Assembly: GCA_934270565.1 (NCBI GenBank)
Contig: CAKQPR010000004.1
Coordinates: 1-64,000, forward strand
Source: an uncultured Clostridia bacterium
GTDB lineage: Bacteria > Bacillota > Clostridia > Christensenellales > Pumilibacteraceae
Reading direction: 5' to 3'
DNA: 64,000 bases
Shown piece after piece: positions 9,284 to 18,029 of this stretch (position 1 is the first letter of the stretch; every line of letters begins with the position of its first letter). Below the pieces are notes generated by a model. That model was not told where the DNA came from, made no database searches, and saw nothing but the letters and a program-made list of their open reading frames with translations. Both the position numbers and the translations under genes were made by a program.

Positions 9284-10678
9284 ATGGATACTTTATTTCT
9301 CGGTTCGGGAACGAGCGTTTTCGCTTTTCTCGGCGAAAGTAAACTGAATCTCGTAGCGGGGATAGTCCTGCTCGCGGCGGCGTTGTGGTCGCTCGTTGCG
9401 ATCGTGACGGCTTTTGTCGCGCCGCCTAAACGCAGAAGCGTAAGGTTTGGACTTTTTACCGCGCTCAACGTCGTTCTTTCCGTCGCGGGGCTCGTGTACT
9501 CGGCGGTAGTCGCGCTCGAAAAGGCGTGCGTTATCGCCGTAGCTTCGTCCATTCCCGCCGATAACGCGTTTCTCGTCGCGATTGTCGATCTGATTACGCT
9601 CGGCGCCGATCGGGCGGTGTTCCGGTATGCTCTGTACTCTGCGACCGCGCTCGCCGTTATAGCGTTCATCGTAACGCTTGCCCGCGCTCGCCGTCCGCAG
9701 TTTATAGGACCGGTGGCTATGGCGAAAGACGACGGTTACGTTCTCGTTGACGACGGAGAGTCGCCCGAAGAAACCGAAATTACGGACGAGCCGACCGAAC
9801 CCGAAACCGAACGGGCAGAGACGGAAGAAATCACCGACAACGTGACGACGGAAGAATTCGTCGAAGAACCCGAAACCGCCGACGAAATCAAAGAAACAGA
9901 CGAGACCGAGGAAACGGAAGAGCCCGAAGAGACTTCGGCCGACAACGAAGAGGTCGAAGAAACCGAAGAAATCGGGACGGAAGCCGAGGAAGAAGAAAAA
10001 CCGGAAACCGAAGAACCCGAGACCGAGGAAACCGAACCCGTTGCCGAAAACGATGAAGAGGACGAACCCGCCGTGCCGATTTCGGTCGCGAGAAAGCGTA
10101 TAGCCGATATGGGCAGCGTGCTCGGCAAGCTTGACGATCTGTTCGATAATTCGGCGTTCTCGGTCGAAGAATCGGCTTATATAGGGAAGAACGAGGAAAA
10201 ACCCGCGCCCGAACCCGAGCAGGAAAAGAAGGAAGAGGAAACTGAACGGAAAGAGGAAAATTCCGATCTCGATTCGGTAGAAAACATACTCGGCAGAATA
10301 CTCGCCGCGACGAGGAGCACGGTAAAACCCGCTCCGTCGGTAGCGAAACCCATCGAAAAGAAAGCCGCGGAGAAACCTAAAAAGGCTGTAAAACCCGAGC
10401 CTTCGGTCGAAGAAATTTTCGCTGAAGCCGAAGAAAACGTTGCGGACGACGAAAAAGAAGTTCCGCAGACGGCAGAGCCCGAAAAGATCGTCGTGGACGA
10501 AAAGATACGCGAGGACGCGGCGATCGCAAAAACCGAGCGTAAGCGCGCGGGGCGCGTGCGCACGATAGGGCGGGCGGCGGAGTTGTTCGACGAATACCTC
10601 AGCGCTCAGTCCGACGAGGACAAGAAAAAACTTGCGGAATCAATCGACTGCATCGTAGTGGATAAAGATAAAAAATGA
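9284..10678 (+). CDS. unrecognised membrane protein with long Glu/Thr-rich acidic domain
   Basis: 464 residues, family not recognised. The N-terminal 145 residues hold about four hydrophobic segments (near 24-46, 56-74, 85-105, 115-135). The rest is cytoplasmic-looking low complexity: residues about 155-265 are dominated by Glu, Thr and Pro (repeats such as EETEEPEE), followed by a Lys/Glu region and a short ordered C-terminus (RKRAGRVRTIGRAAELFDEY, then LAESIDCIVVDKD). Its stop overlaps the start of the MFS gene by 4 nt (ATGA), so the two are translationally coupled. There is no ribosome site, and the promoter -10 ends 10 bases before the ATG, so the mRNA may be leaderless. Function unknown. 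Confidence 0.75.
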   Translation: MDTLFLGSGTSVFAFLGESKLNLVAGIVLLAAALWSLVAIVTAFVAPPKRRSVRFGLFTALNVVLSVAGLVYSAVVALEKACVIAVASSIPADNAFLVAIVDLITLGADRAVFRYALYSATALAVIAFIVTLARARRPQFIGPVAMAKDDGYVLVDDGESPEETEITDEPTEPETERAETEEITDNVTTEEFVEEPETADEIKETDETEETEEPEETSADNEEVEETEEIGTEAEEEEKPETEEPETEETEPVAENDEEDEPAVPISVARKRIADMGSVLGKLDDLFDNSAFSVEESAYIGKNEEKPAPEPEQEKKEEETERKEENSDLDSVENILGRILAATRSTVKPAPSVAKPIEKKAAEKPKKAVKPEPSVEEIFAEAEENVADDEKEVPQTAEPEKIVVDEKIREDAAIAKTERKRAGRVRTIGRAAELFDEYLSAQSDEDKKKLAESIDCIVVDKDKK

Positions 10679-11898
10679 CGAAAGAGAAGAAAGCGGGAAC
10701 GTTTAAACTTACGTTTCTCGCGTGCGTGTTCGGAATAGCCGGTCAGGCGGTGGTAAGCAATCTTACCGCCGTCTTGTTCGTTCCGTTTATGCGCCTTTAC
10801 GGCTTCGAGATATGGCAGCTCGGCGTTATTGTCGGCGTGAATTTTTTAGCGCAACTTACCGCCGACGTGATTTTAACCGTGCTTATCGACAAGCTCGCCT
10901 ATCGCAAAATGGCGATTTTCGCCGTGACGCTGACGATCGTCGGAATTCTGGCGTTTGCCGGAATTCCGCTTATTCCGTCGGTCGCCGCTTCGGGAAAAGC
11001 CGTGTACGCGGTAATGATCGCCTCGACCGTGGTTTTCGCGTTCGCGTCCGGTATGGACGAAGTTCTGCTTACCCCGATCGTCGATTCGATCCCCGACGCA
11101 AGCAGCGGCGAGCTCGCGCTCATGCACTCGTTCTACGCTTGGGGACAGGTCGTTTTCGTCGTTCTCACTTCGCTTTTTATCGTTTTCGTCGGCGAAAAAT
11201 TCTGGTACGTTATCGTGTTTGTCTGGCTCGCGATTCCCGTAACAAGCCTCGTACTGTTCATCGTCTGCCCGATGGCGGAGAAGAAGGAAGTCGTAGAGAC
11301 TATGGGCAAAACGCTGTTCTCGCCCGCAATGCTTCTCTCGATGCTCGCGATATTCACCGCGGGCGGCTCGGAAATCGTCGTAAATCAGTACGTTTCCACT
11401 TTGGCGCAACTGACTCTCGGGTTTTCCAAAACCGTCAGCGACGTGGTAGGCATGGCGCTTTTCGCCACAATGCTCGGGGTCGGCAGAACGCTTTACGGAA
11501 TTCTCGGCGATCGGCTCGATATGTCGAATTTCCTCATCGTCACGTCGTTAATCGCATTCGTTTGCTACCTCGGAGCGGGAATTATTCCGTTGCCCGCCGT
11601 TCAGCTCGTACTTTGCGTGATTTGCGGGTTCGGAGTTTCGATGCTCTGGCCCGGGGCGCTTGTCGTCGCGAGCAAGCGTTTTCCGTTGGCGGGAGCGTGG
11701 GTTTTCGCGGTGCTCGCGATCTGCGGAGACCTCGGCGGAACGATTTTCCCGACCGTTGCGGGGTTCGTCGCGGAAGCGGCGGGGCTCGACGTTATGTTTG
11801 CCGTTTTTTCGGCGTTGCCGCTCGTTTGTTGCGTTACGAACGTTGCGCTCGCCGCGGGTAATAAAAAATCTGCCGGAATTCCGGCTACTAAACTTTAA
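10675..11898 (+). CDS. MFS transporter of unknown substrate
   Basis: 407 residues with about twelve predicted transmembrane helices in the two-bundle major facilitator arrangement. The loop between helices 2 and 3 has the degenerate form DKLAYRKM, and a second GDRLDM follows the mid-loop. The start codon overlaps the stop of the preceding acidic membrane protein. The glucokinase gene follows 12 bp later with its ribosome site overlapping this stop codon, so the three genes probably form one operon. That context hints at a sugar or sugar-derivative substrate, but the sequence alone does not show it. Confidence 0.85.
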   Translation: MTKEKKAGTFKLTFLACVFGIAGQAVVSNLTAVLFVPFMRLYGFEIWQLGVIVGVNFLAQLTADVILTVLIDKLAYRKMAIFAVTLTIVGILAFAGIPLIPSVAASGKAVYAVMIASTVVFAFASGMDEVLLTPIVDSIPDASSGELALMHSFYAWGQVVFVVLTSLFIVFVGEKFWYVIVFVWLAIPVTSLVLFIVCPMAEKKEVVETMGKTLFSPAMLLSMLAIFTAGGSEIVVNQYVSTLAQLTLGFSKTVSDVVGMALFATMLGVGRTLYGILGDRLDMSNFLIVTSLIAFVCYLGAGIIPLPAVQLVLCVICGFGVSMLWPGALVVASKRFPLAGAWVFAVLAICGDLGGTIFPTVAGFVAEAAGLDVMFAVFSALPLVCCVTNVALAAGNKKSAGIPATKL

Positions 11899-11910
11899 GG
11901 AGACAGAATT

Positions 11911-12879
11911 ATGTACGTTTTCGGCGTGGATATCGGTGGTACGGGCGTCAAGTCGGGTATCGTCAACGAAAAGGGCGAAATCGTGGTCAAGTCGTCGATT
12001 CCGACCGACAAAGGGCACGATTACCGCGTTATCGTCAAGGATATCGCGGATCAGCTCGGCGGGCTTTGCGCTTCGTCCGGCATCAAAATCGAGGAAATCG
12101 CGGGTATAGGCGTGGGGTGTCCCGGGGCTATCGATTCGGCAAGAGGAGTGGTGAATTACGCCAACAACCTCGACTGGAGTTACGTGCCGCTTGCCGAAGA
12201 ATTCGGAAAGTATTTCACGATCCCGCTTCGGATAAGCAACGACGCGAACGTCGCGGCGCTCGGCGAAACTGTTTTCGGTGCGGGTAAAAACTATCACGAC
12301 ACCGTGATGATTACGCTCGGAACGGGCGTGGGTGGCGGCGTTGTCATTGAAAACAGACTTTTCGAAGGCAACGGCAGCGCCGGCACAGAGCTCGGGCATA
12401 CCGTCATTATGACGGGCGGCGAGCTTTGCACATGCGGCAGACGCGGCTGTCTGGAAGCTTACGCTTCGGCCACTGCGCTTATTCGCGACACAAAGGTCGA
12501 AATGCGCAAAAACCCGAAGTCCGCTATGTGGGATTTCGTGGGCGGCAATATCGACAAGGTTGACGGAAGAACGTCGTTCGAATGCGCAAAGCAGGGCGAC
12601 TATTCGGCTAAGCGCGTTGTCGATAATTATATCGAATACCTCGGCGAGGGACTTTGTAATTTCGTAAACATTTTCCGTCCGCAGGCGATAATCTTAGGCG
12701 GCGGCGTTTGCGCTCAGGGCAAAAACCTTACCGATCCGCTCGAAAAGTATATCGAAACGTTCTCTTACGGCGGCGATCGTTCGCCTCACGTCGAACTTCT
12801 GATCGCTTCGCTCGGAAACGACGCGGGGCTTATCGGTGCGGCAAGCCTGTTCTTCAACGACGCCGAAGTGCTGAGATAA
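11911..12879 (+). CDS. glcK: ROK family glucokinase
   Basis: 322 residues. N-terminal phosphate-binding motif DIGGTGVKSGIV, second motif LGTGVGGGVVIENR, ROK catalytic and zinc region ELGHTVIMTGG followed by CTCGRRGCLEAYAS (CxCGxxGCxE zinc site). These are the hallmarks of bacterial ROK glucokinases, which phosphorylate glucose at C6 with ATP to feed glycolysis. Start after AAGGAGAC. It is the last gene of the probable operon with the MFS transporter; the tyrS T-box region follows. Other ROK sugar kinases cannot be fully excluded. Confidence 0.88.
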   Translation: MYVFGVDIGGTGVKSGIVNEKGEIVVKSSIPTDKGHDYRVIVKDIADQLGGLCASSGIKIEEIAGIGVGCPGAIDSARGVVNYANNLDWSYVPLAEEFGKYFTIPLRISNDANVAALGETVFGAGKNYHDTVMITLGTGVGGGVVIENRLFEGNGSAGTELGHTVIMTGGELCTCGRRGCLEAYASATALIRDTKVEMRKNPKSAMWDFVGGNIDKVDGRTSFECAKQGDYSAKRVVDNYIEYLGEGLCNFVNIFRPQAIILGGGVCAQGKNLTDPLEKYIETFSYGGDRSPHVELLIASLGNDAGLIGAASLFFNDAEVLR

Positions 12880-12930
12880 GCGGCAAAACGCTTTTTCGGC
12901 CGATTTTAAGTCGAAAACGGCGTAAAACGC

Positions 12931-12959
12931 TTGATTTATTATAAAATCCGTGTTATAAT
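12931..12959 (+). promoter_or_regulatory. promoter of the T-box leader and tyrS
   Basis: TTGATT (12931-12936), 17 bp, TATAAT (12954-12959). Transcription should start near 12966, giving a leader of about 325 nt. Confidence 0.85.
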
Positions 12960-12965
12960 CTATCC

Positions 12966-13209
12966 GTAAAGGCTATGACGGAGCCATAGTAGATTTGCGG
13001 GGCGCTTATATAGAGAGCGTCCGTAAGGTGCAAGGACGTTAAGTCCGCAAGTCGAATTACCCTCCCGAGCCGTCGCCCGAAATAACAGTAGGCACGACCG
13101 TTTCGCGCACGTTACAGCGTATGAAAAGAGGGGCGTTTTTCGCCCGAAAAGAGGTGGTACCGCGACTACGTTCGCCCTCCGTGCATCGGTTTTTGCGCGG
13201 AGGTTTTTT
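12966..13209 (+). promoter_or_regulatory. T-box riboswitch controlling tyrS
   Basis: The T-box sequence AGGTGGTACCGCG is at 13152-13164. Stem I features are visible: AGTA on the 5' side (12988-12991), AGAGAGC (about 13013), distal-loop GGTGCAAGG (about 13027), then GAA on the 3' side of the specifier loop followed by a TAC triplet at 13058-13060. TAC is a tyrosine codon, as expected for the downstream gene. The leader ends in a 9-bp terminator hairpin (13176-13203) plus six T. Uncharged tRNA-Tyr would stabilise the antiterminator and allow tyrS transcription. The exact specifier was read by eye. Confidence 0.92.
13176..13209 (+). terminator. T-box intrinsic terminator
   Basis: CCTCCGTGC pairs with GCGCGGAGG (one G-U pair), followed by six T. 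Its 5' arm is part of the alternative antiterminator pairing. Confidence 0.9.
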
Positions 13210-13292
13210 GTTTTCGCCGATCCCGATCGAAGCGGCTTCCGTCCGCAAAATCACAATACGTATTATATTTTTCATAACATAAGGAGACAAAA

Positions 13293-14510
13293 ATGGGCAT
13301 TTACGAAGAGCTTGTCGAGCGCGGTCTTATTGCGCAGGTCACGGACGAAAACGAAATCCGCGAGCTTATCAACAACGGCGGCGCGCGTTTTTATATAGGG
13401 TTCGATCCGACGGCGGATTCGCTTCACGTCGGGCACTTTATGGCGCTTTGCCTTATGAAAAGGCTGCAGATGGCGGGCAATAAGCCGGTCGTTCTTATCG
13501 GCGGCGGCACAGGTTACGTCGGCGATCCGTCGGGAAGAACGGATATGCGCTCGATGATGACGCCCGAAACCATTCGGCACAACTGCGACTGCTTCAAAAA
13601 ACAGATGGCGCGGTTTATAGAGTTCGGCGAGGACAAGGCGATAATGGTCAATAACGCCGACTGGCTGCTTAAACTCAACTATATCGAGCTCCTTCGCGAC
13701 GTCGGGGCGTGCTTCTCGGTGAACAATATGCTTCGCGCCGAGTGCTACAAGCAGCGTATGGAAAAGGGCTTGTCCTTCCTCGAATTCAACTATATGATTA
13801 TGCAGTCCTACGACTTCTACTACCTCCACGAGCATTACGGCTGCAACATGCAGTTCGGCGGCGACGATCAGTGGAGCAATATGCTGTTCGGTACCGAGCT
13901 TATCCGTAAAAAGACGGGCAAGGACGCTTACGCGATGACGATCACCCTTCTGATGAACAGCGAGGGCAAGAAGATGGGCAAGACCGCCAAAGGCGCGGTA
14001 TGGCTCGATCCCGCGAAAACCACGCCTTACGAATTCTATCAGTACTGGCGGAACATCGACGACGCGGACATTATGAAATGTATCAAAATGCTCACGTTCC
14101 TGCCGATGGAAGAAATCCGCGAAATCGAGAAGTGGGACGCAAGCCGCATAAACGAAAAGAAAGAACTGCTCGCGTTCGAGCTTACCAAGCTCGTTCACGG
14201 CGAAGAAGAAGCCGCTAAGTGCCGCGAAACTTCGCTTGCGCTGTTCGGCGGCGGTGGAGACGACGCGAATATGCCTTCTACCGTGCTCCCGCCCGAAAAA
14301 GTCGGGGACGGAATTATTCTCGTCGATCTTTTGTCCGAATGCGGACTTTGCGCGAGCAAGGGCGAAGGACGGCGGCTTATTCAGCAGGGCGGCATTTCGG
14401 TCAACGGCGAAAAGATAACCGATTTTGCGTTCGTGATTACTCCCGCTATGCTCGCCGAAGGCGTTAAAATCAAAAAGGGCAAGAAGGTTTACCACAAAGC
14501 GACGATGTAA
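13293..14510 (+). CDS. tyrS: tyrosyl-tRNA synthetase
   Basis: 405 residues. Class I signature HVGHF (residues 45-49, HIGH equivalent), KMGKT (KMSKS equivalent) after SEGK, and a C-terminal S4 RNA-binding domain (CASKGEGRRLIQQGGISVNG). It charges tRNA-Tyr with tyrosine. Start ATG 13293 after AAGGAGAC. Placed directly under the T-box leader. Length is typical of the TyrS type found in Bacillota. Confidence 0.97.
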   Translation: MGIYEELVERGLIAQVTDENEIRELINNGGARFYIGFDPTADSLHVGHFMALCLMKRLQMAGNKPVVLIGGGTGYVGDPSGRTDMRSMMTPETIRHNCDCFKKQMARFIEFGEDKAIMVNNADWLLKLNYIELLRDVGACFSVNNMLRAECYKQRMEKGLSFLEFNYMIMQSYDFYYLHEHYGCNMQFGGDDQWSNMLFGTELIRKKTGKDAYAMTITLLMNSEGKKMGKTAKGAVWLDPAKTTPYEFYQYWRNIDDADIMKCIKMLTFLPMEEIREIEKWDASRINEKKELLAFELTKLVHGEEEAAKCRETSLALFGGGGDDANMPSTVLPPEKVGDGIILVDLLSECGLCASKGEGRRLIQQGGISVNGEKITDFAFVITPAMLAEGVKIKKGKKVYHKATM

Positions 14511-14536
14511 AAATCGTTTTTAACGGAGGAAATACC

Positions 14537-15202
14537 ATGGATAAAAAGGAAATGAAGCAGGCGACCCGCGAAGCCGAAAAACGCGCGAGACTTATCGAAA
14601 AGCAACGCGCGATCGAGGAAAAACAGGAGCGCAAGGAAGCTAAAAAGCTGGAAAAACTCCGCAAAAAAGAGGAGAAAAAGCGTCTTAAAGAAGAACGCAA
14701 GGCGGCCAAGAAAGGTATTTTGCCTGCGAAAGAAGCGCCCGAGCCGACCGATGAGAAAAAGGAAGCGGAGGTTGTGACGAAGGTTGAAACCGTAAAGGTC
14801 GAATCCGCCGTCGAGGAAAAACCGAGCGTTCCCGAGAAAGAAACGAAAGAGGTTTCCGCGCCCGAGAAGGTCGGGACGAAGCCGAAAACCGCTCCGAAGA
14901 AAGAGCCCGAGAAAGCGGTGGAAAAGAAGCCTGTCGCCGATAAAAAGACGGAGAAAACGCCGTCCGAAAATAAAGAGGACGAGACCGACGGCGAAAAGAA
15001 AAAACCGAGCGTGAAGAATTATCATATTTCCCAGCGCGCGGACGGAAGATGGCAGGTGAAAGGCGCGCTTGCGGAAAAGGCGCTCAAGATTTTCGCGACC
15101 CAAGCCGAGGCGATCGATTACGCCAAGAAGGTTGCTGACAATCAGGAAGGCAATTTCACGATACATAAAAAGGACGGAAAAATCCGCAAAAAGACGTATT
15201 GA
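14537..15202 (+). CDS. Lys/Glu-rich coiled-coil protein with C-terminal DUF2188-like domain
   Basis: 221 residues. Residues 1-70 are a highly charged helical or coiled-coil segment, 70-155 a Pro/Lys/Glu-rich linker, and 158-221 a folded domain (YHISQRADGRWQVKG, then an Ala-rich helix and FTIHKKDGKIRKKTY) that fits the DUF2188 family, whose role is unknown. Start ATG 14537 after GGAGGAAA. It follows tyrS by 26 bp and may be co-transcribed; an 11-bp terminator hairpin follows. No signal peptide. A nucleic-acid-binding role is possible given the charge, but this is speculation. Confidence 0.75.
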   Translation: MDKKEMKQATREAEKRARLIEKQRAIEEKQERKEAKKLEKLRKKEEKKRLKEERKAAKKGILPAKEAPEPTDEKKEAEVVTKVETVKVESAVEEKPSVPEKETKEVSAPEKVGTKPKTAPKKEPEKAVEKKPVADKKTEKTPSENKEDETDGEKKKPSVKNYHISQRADGRWQVKGALAEKALKIFATQAEAIDYAKKVADNQEGNFTIHKKDGKIRKKTY

Positions 15203-15224
15203 CAGCTTTATCGAGGTACGAAAA

Positions 15225-15267
15225 GCGCCCCGAACGGTCGTAACAGACGGTTCGGGGCGCGGTTTTT
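15225..15267 (+). terminator. intrinsic terminator after the DUF2188 gene
   Basis: Perfect 11-bp stem GCGCCCCGAAC / GTTCGGGGCGC with a 14-nt loop, then GGTTTTTG. Confidence 0.85.
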
Positions 15268-15949
15268 GTTGCTGGCGGACGAGGAACGCCCGCCGATTAT
15301 TCTACTGTTACTACATTTTCGACCTTATTTGTCGGCGAAGCCGACGGTAGGGCGGTTCGCCCTCGGACCGCCGACAGGGAACCCCTGCGGGCAAGTATTT
15401 AAAGTGTACCTTTCCGCAAAGATCGTGTTCGCTCCCGCGAGATTGCCACGTCGCTCGTTTCTCGCTCCTCGCAATGACAGTGACAAAATACCGTTCCGCT
15501 TGGTTTGCGTGCGGACGAGGGCGTCCGCCCCTACCGCGCTCTATCAAAAGTAAGTACGGGCAAGTAGTCGGGTATCCGTGTACGCTTGTTTTTTCTTTCT
15601 GTTGCGGGGGATTTCTCGACTAACGCTCGAGATGACGAGGCGTGATACCGTTTCGCTTGGTTAGCGGGCGGACGAGGAACGCCCGCCCCTACCTTATAAA
15701 GGCTTCCCCTTGGGGGGAAGCTGTCGCGTAGCGACTGATGAGGGGTTGTATTTTACGTTTCGTTTGTTATAGCCCGACCCCTCATTCGTCACTCGGTTCG
15801 CTTCGCTCACGCTCGTGCCACCTTCCCCCTCAGGGGGAAGGCTTGAAATCAGTTGGTTTTAATGGCGGTTCGCCGCAGAGCGGACGAAAAACGCCCCTGT
15901 CGAGGGTTGTCGGAGCAGGGGCGATATTATGACTATTTGTCGTTTTCCG
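15268..15949. repeat. intergenic block of dispersed repeats, no genes
   Basis: Contains family F (AGGGAACCCCTGCGGGCAAG, near 15377), family E inverted (GAGATTGCCACGTCGCTCG, near 15439), family D fragments (GACGAGGAACGCCCGCC, near 15275 and 15671), a family C fragment (about 15608-15640) and a full family A element (15701-15842). The short translated frames here are in repeats and are not supported as genes. Confidence 0.85.
15701..15842. repeat. dispersed family A element
   Basis: Full copy with the same ends and interior palindrome as 6510-6652. The right end reads CTTCCCCCTCAGGGGGAAGG, a small variation that keeps the palindrome. Confidence 0.9.
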
Positions 15950-17299
15950 TCAGAACGTTACGGTGAATTTGCTGCCTTCGCCGAGGGTGCTTTCGAGGGA
16001 GAGTTTCCAGCCCGACTTGCGGCAGATCTTTCTGACTACGGCGAGACCTAATCCGAAACCGCCGTTCTTGCCGCCGTGCGATTTATCGACGGTGAAGAAG
16101 CGCGAGAACACTTTTTCCTTGTTCTCCTCGGCGATACCGATACCGGTGTCCTCGACGACGAGTTCGTTGCGGTTGAGCGTAACGGTTACTTTGCCGCCGT
16201 CCTTATTGTACTTTATCGCGTTGCGCACGAGGTTGCCGAACAGTTCGTCAAGGTACTCGTGACGGCTGAGAATTATCACGTTGTCGTCGATATTTTCGAC
16301 GATCGAAACATTGCGTTTGTCCGCTTCGGGTTTGAGCGCCGAAAGCGTTTCCCTTGCGAGCGAGGAGAAGTTCACTTCGTAAGACGGCAGATCGTCGCTG
16401 TCGATTTCGCTGTAATTTATGATGCACGCGATCAGGTTCGTGAGCCGTTCGCTCTGCGCTAAGATAGTTTTGTACGCCAGCGCTTTCTGCTCGTCGTTCA
16501 GCCCGCCCGCGTCGAGAAGCTCGGCGTAACCGTGGATCGAGGTGAGCGGCGTATTCATTTCGTGCGTGACGTTCGAAATGAATTCGTCCTTTGAAAGCTT
16601 AGCCTTTTCCACGAGGTCCTTTTCGGACTTGATTTCGGTCATCTGAGCCTTGATGTTGCGGCTTCGTTCGTTGAGCACCGCGGCGATCGGCTCGAGCTCG
16701 GGGTAGGGAGTGGTAACGGAATCGTTGTCAACCGCTTCGACCGCGAGTTTTTTCATAGGCTCGACGATAATGTTCGTCGTGACTACCGCCACGATCACGC
16801 AAAGCCCGATCATAATCGCGAGGAAGGACACGAGCGTGGGTAAAGTTTTGACGAAAATCAGCCAGCCGCTGTCCGTAAAGATCGCGATACGGACGAGGTA
16901 TTGTCCGTTGTCGGCGAAGTTGCGGCAGTAGTAAATCATATTTTTACCTAAAGTCGAGCTCGAACGAACGGCAAAGCCATCGCCGTTCGTTATCGCCTCG
17001 ATTATTTCGGGGCGGGTGGAGTGATCGACGTCGGGTGCGTCCGTCGCGCTGTCGCCGACCACCGAGCCCTGCGCGTCCATAAACGTCACGCGCGCGCCGT
17101 TAAGCTTTTCGGAGAATTCTTTCGCGCCCGCTTCGTCGAACGAGTAATCGGCTCTGTCGAACGCGTTCATATAGACTTTGAGATAGTTTTTGCCGTCGTC
17201 AACCGACGAATTGTAATAAACTTGTGTTGCGTAAATTCCGAACAGTACGACCGAAACGAAAGTTATGCAAAGCGAAACCAACCATATACGCCATTTCAT
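15950..17299 (-). CDS. phoR: PhoR-like sensor histidine kinase
   Basis: 449 residues from the ATG at 17299, which overlaps the response regulator stop (ATGA). Two membrane helices (about 5-25 and 150-180) flank an extracytoplasmic sensor region with VTFMDAQGSVVGDS and RPEIIEAI, a pattern typical of PhoR-type PDC sensors. Then a linker, HisKA with H-box SNVTHEMNTPLTS, and the ATPase with NLVRNAIKYN, DTGIGI and GGFGLGLAVV. In PhoR systems the kinase phosphorylates PhoP/PhoB under phosphate limitation. The assignment to phosphate is supported by the adjacent Na/phosphate transporter and PHO-box-like repeats, but is inferred. An N-terminal extension to 17518 inside phoP is rejected. Confidence 0.85.
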   Translation of the reverse strand: MKWRIWLVSLCITFVSVVLFGIYATQVYYNSSVDDGKNYLKVYMNAFDRADYSFDEAGAKEFSEKLNGARVTFMDAQGSVVGDSATDAPDVDHSTRPEIIEAITNGDGFAVRSSSTLGKNMIYYCRNFADNGQYLVRIAIFTDSGWLIFVKTLPTLVSFLAIMIGLCVIVAVVTTNIIVEPMKKLAVEAVDNDSVTTPYPELEPIAAVLNERSRNIKAQMTEIKSEKDLVEKAKLSKDEFISNVTHEMNTPLTSIHGYAELLDAGGLNDEQKALAYKTILAQSERLTNLIACIINYSEIDSDDLPSYEVNFSSLARETLSALKPEADKRNVSIVENIDDNVIILSRHEYLDELFGNLVRNAIKYNKDGGKVTVTLNRNELVVEDTGIGIAEENKEKVFSRFFTVDKSHGGKNGGFGLGLAVVRKICRKSGWKLSLESTLGEGSKFTVTF

Positions 17300-17937
17300 A
17301 ATCTGTACCCCACACCGAAAACGGTTTCTATTTCCACGCCGAGCTTCCTTAACCGCGCGACGTGATTGTCGAGCGTGCGCGTTTCGCCCGAATCGTACCC
17401 CCAGACGCTTGAAAGGAGTTTTTCGCGCGACAAAACCTTGCCTTCGTTCTCCATAAACGCCCTCAGAAGCTCGAATTCCTTGCGGTTGAGCGCGACGGGC
17501 TTGTCGTTTATCGTGCATTCGAACGTTTCTACGTTCAGCGTTATGTTCTTTGCTTTTAGGACTTCGGGCTTACGGACGTTGCGAAGCCGGGCGTTTACGC
17601 GAGCCGTAAGTTCGAGCACCGAAAACGGCTTCGCGACGTAATCGTCCGCGCCGAGGTTGAGCCCGTTTACCTTGTCTTCTTCTTTGCCGAGCGCGGAAAG
17701 CATTATGCAGCTCACCTGCGGATATCGCGATTTGACGAATTTCAGCGCGTCGAGCCCGCTTCCGTCGGGAAGCATCACGTCGAGCAGCGCAACGTCGGGC
17801 TGAGCGACCGAAACGCCGTCGATAAAACTCGCGACCGTCGGAAAGGTCTTACATTCGAGCCCGTTCATTTCGAGCGCGACTTTGACAAGTCCGCTTATGC
17901 TGCCGTCGTCCTCTAATATATAAATTTTTCCCTGCAT
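17296..17937 (-). CDS. phoP: PhoP/PhoB-like OmpR-family response regulator
   Basis: 213 residues. Receiver domain with acidic pocket LEDDG, phosphoacceptor Asp in LLDVMLPDGSG, and Lys in YVAKPFSV; C-terminal winged helix with RKEFELLRAFMENEG and HVARLRKLG ending in VFGVGYRL. It binds DNA as a dimer at direct repeats. The gene pairs with the kinase at 15950-17299 (4-nt overlap). Start ATG 17937 follows AAGGAGAACG. Its own promoter lies at 17990-18018. The Na/phosphate transporter is the next gene upstream. Confidence 0.9.
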   Translation of the reverse strand: MQGKIYILEDDGSISGLVKVALEMNGLECKTFPTVASFIDGVSVAQPDVALLDVMLPDGSGLDALKFVKSRYPQVSCIMLSALGKEEDKVNGLNLGADDYVAKPFSVLELTARVNARLRNVRKPEVLKAKNITLNVETFECTINDKPVALNRKEFELLRAFMENEGKVLSREKLLSSVWGYDSGETRTLDNHVARLRKLGVEIETVFGVGYRL

Positions 17938-17989
17938 TGTCGTTCTCCTTCGCTTGCACGGAAGCTAAGTCAAAACTCGGTTTGTCTAT

Positions 17990-18018
17990 ATTATACCTGT
18001 TTTTGTCCGCTTTTGCAA
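17990..18018 (-). promoter_or_regulatory. promoter of the phoP-phoR pair
   Basis: Minus strand TTGCAA (18018-18013), 17 bp, TATAAT (17995-17990). Confidence 0.8.
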
Positions 18019-18029
18019 ACTCTTTGCCG

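Noticed and set aside
17299..17518. 73-residue N-terminal extension of the PhoR-like kinase
   Set aside because: It lies inside the phoP coding region, is Arg-rich shadow sequence, and the ATG at 17299 overlaps the phoP stop in the usual ATGA manner.
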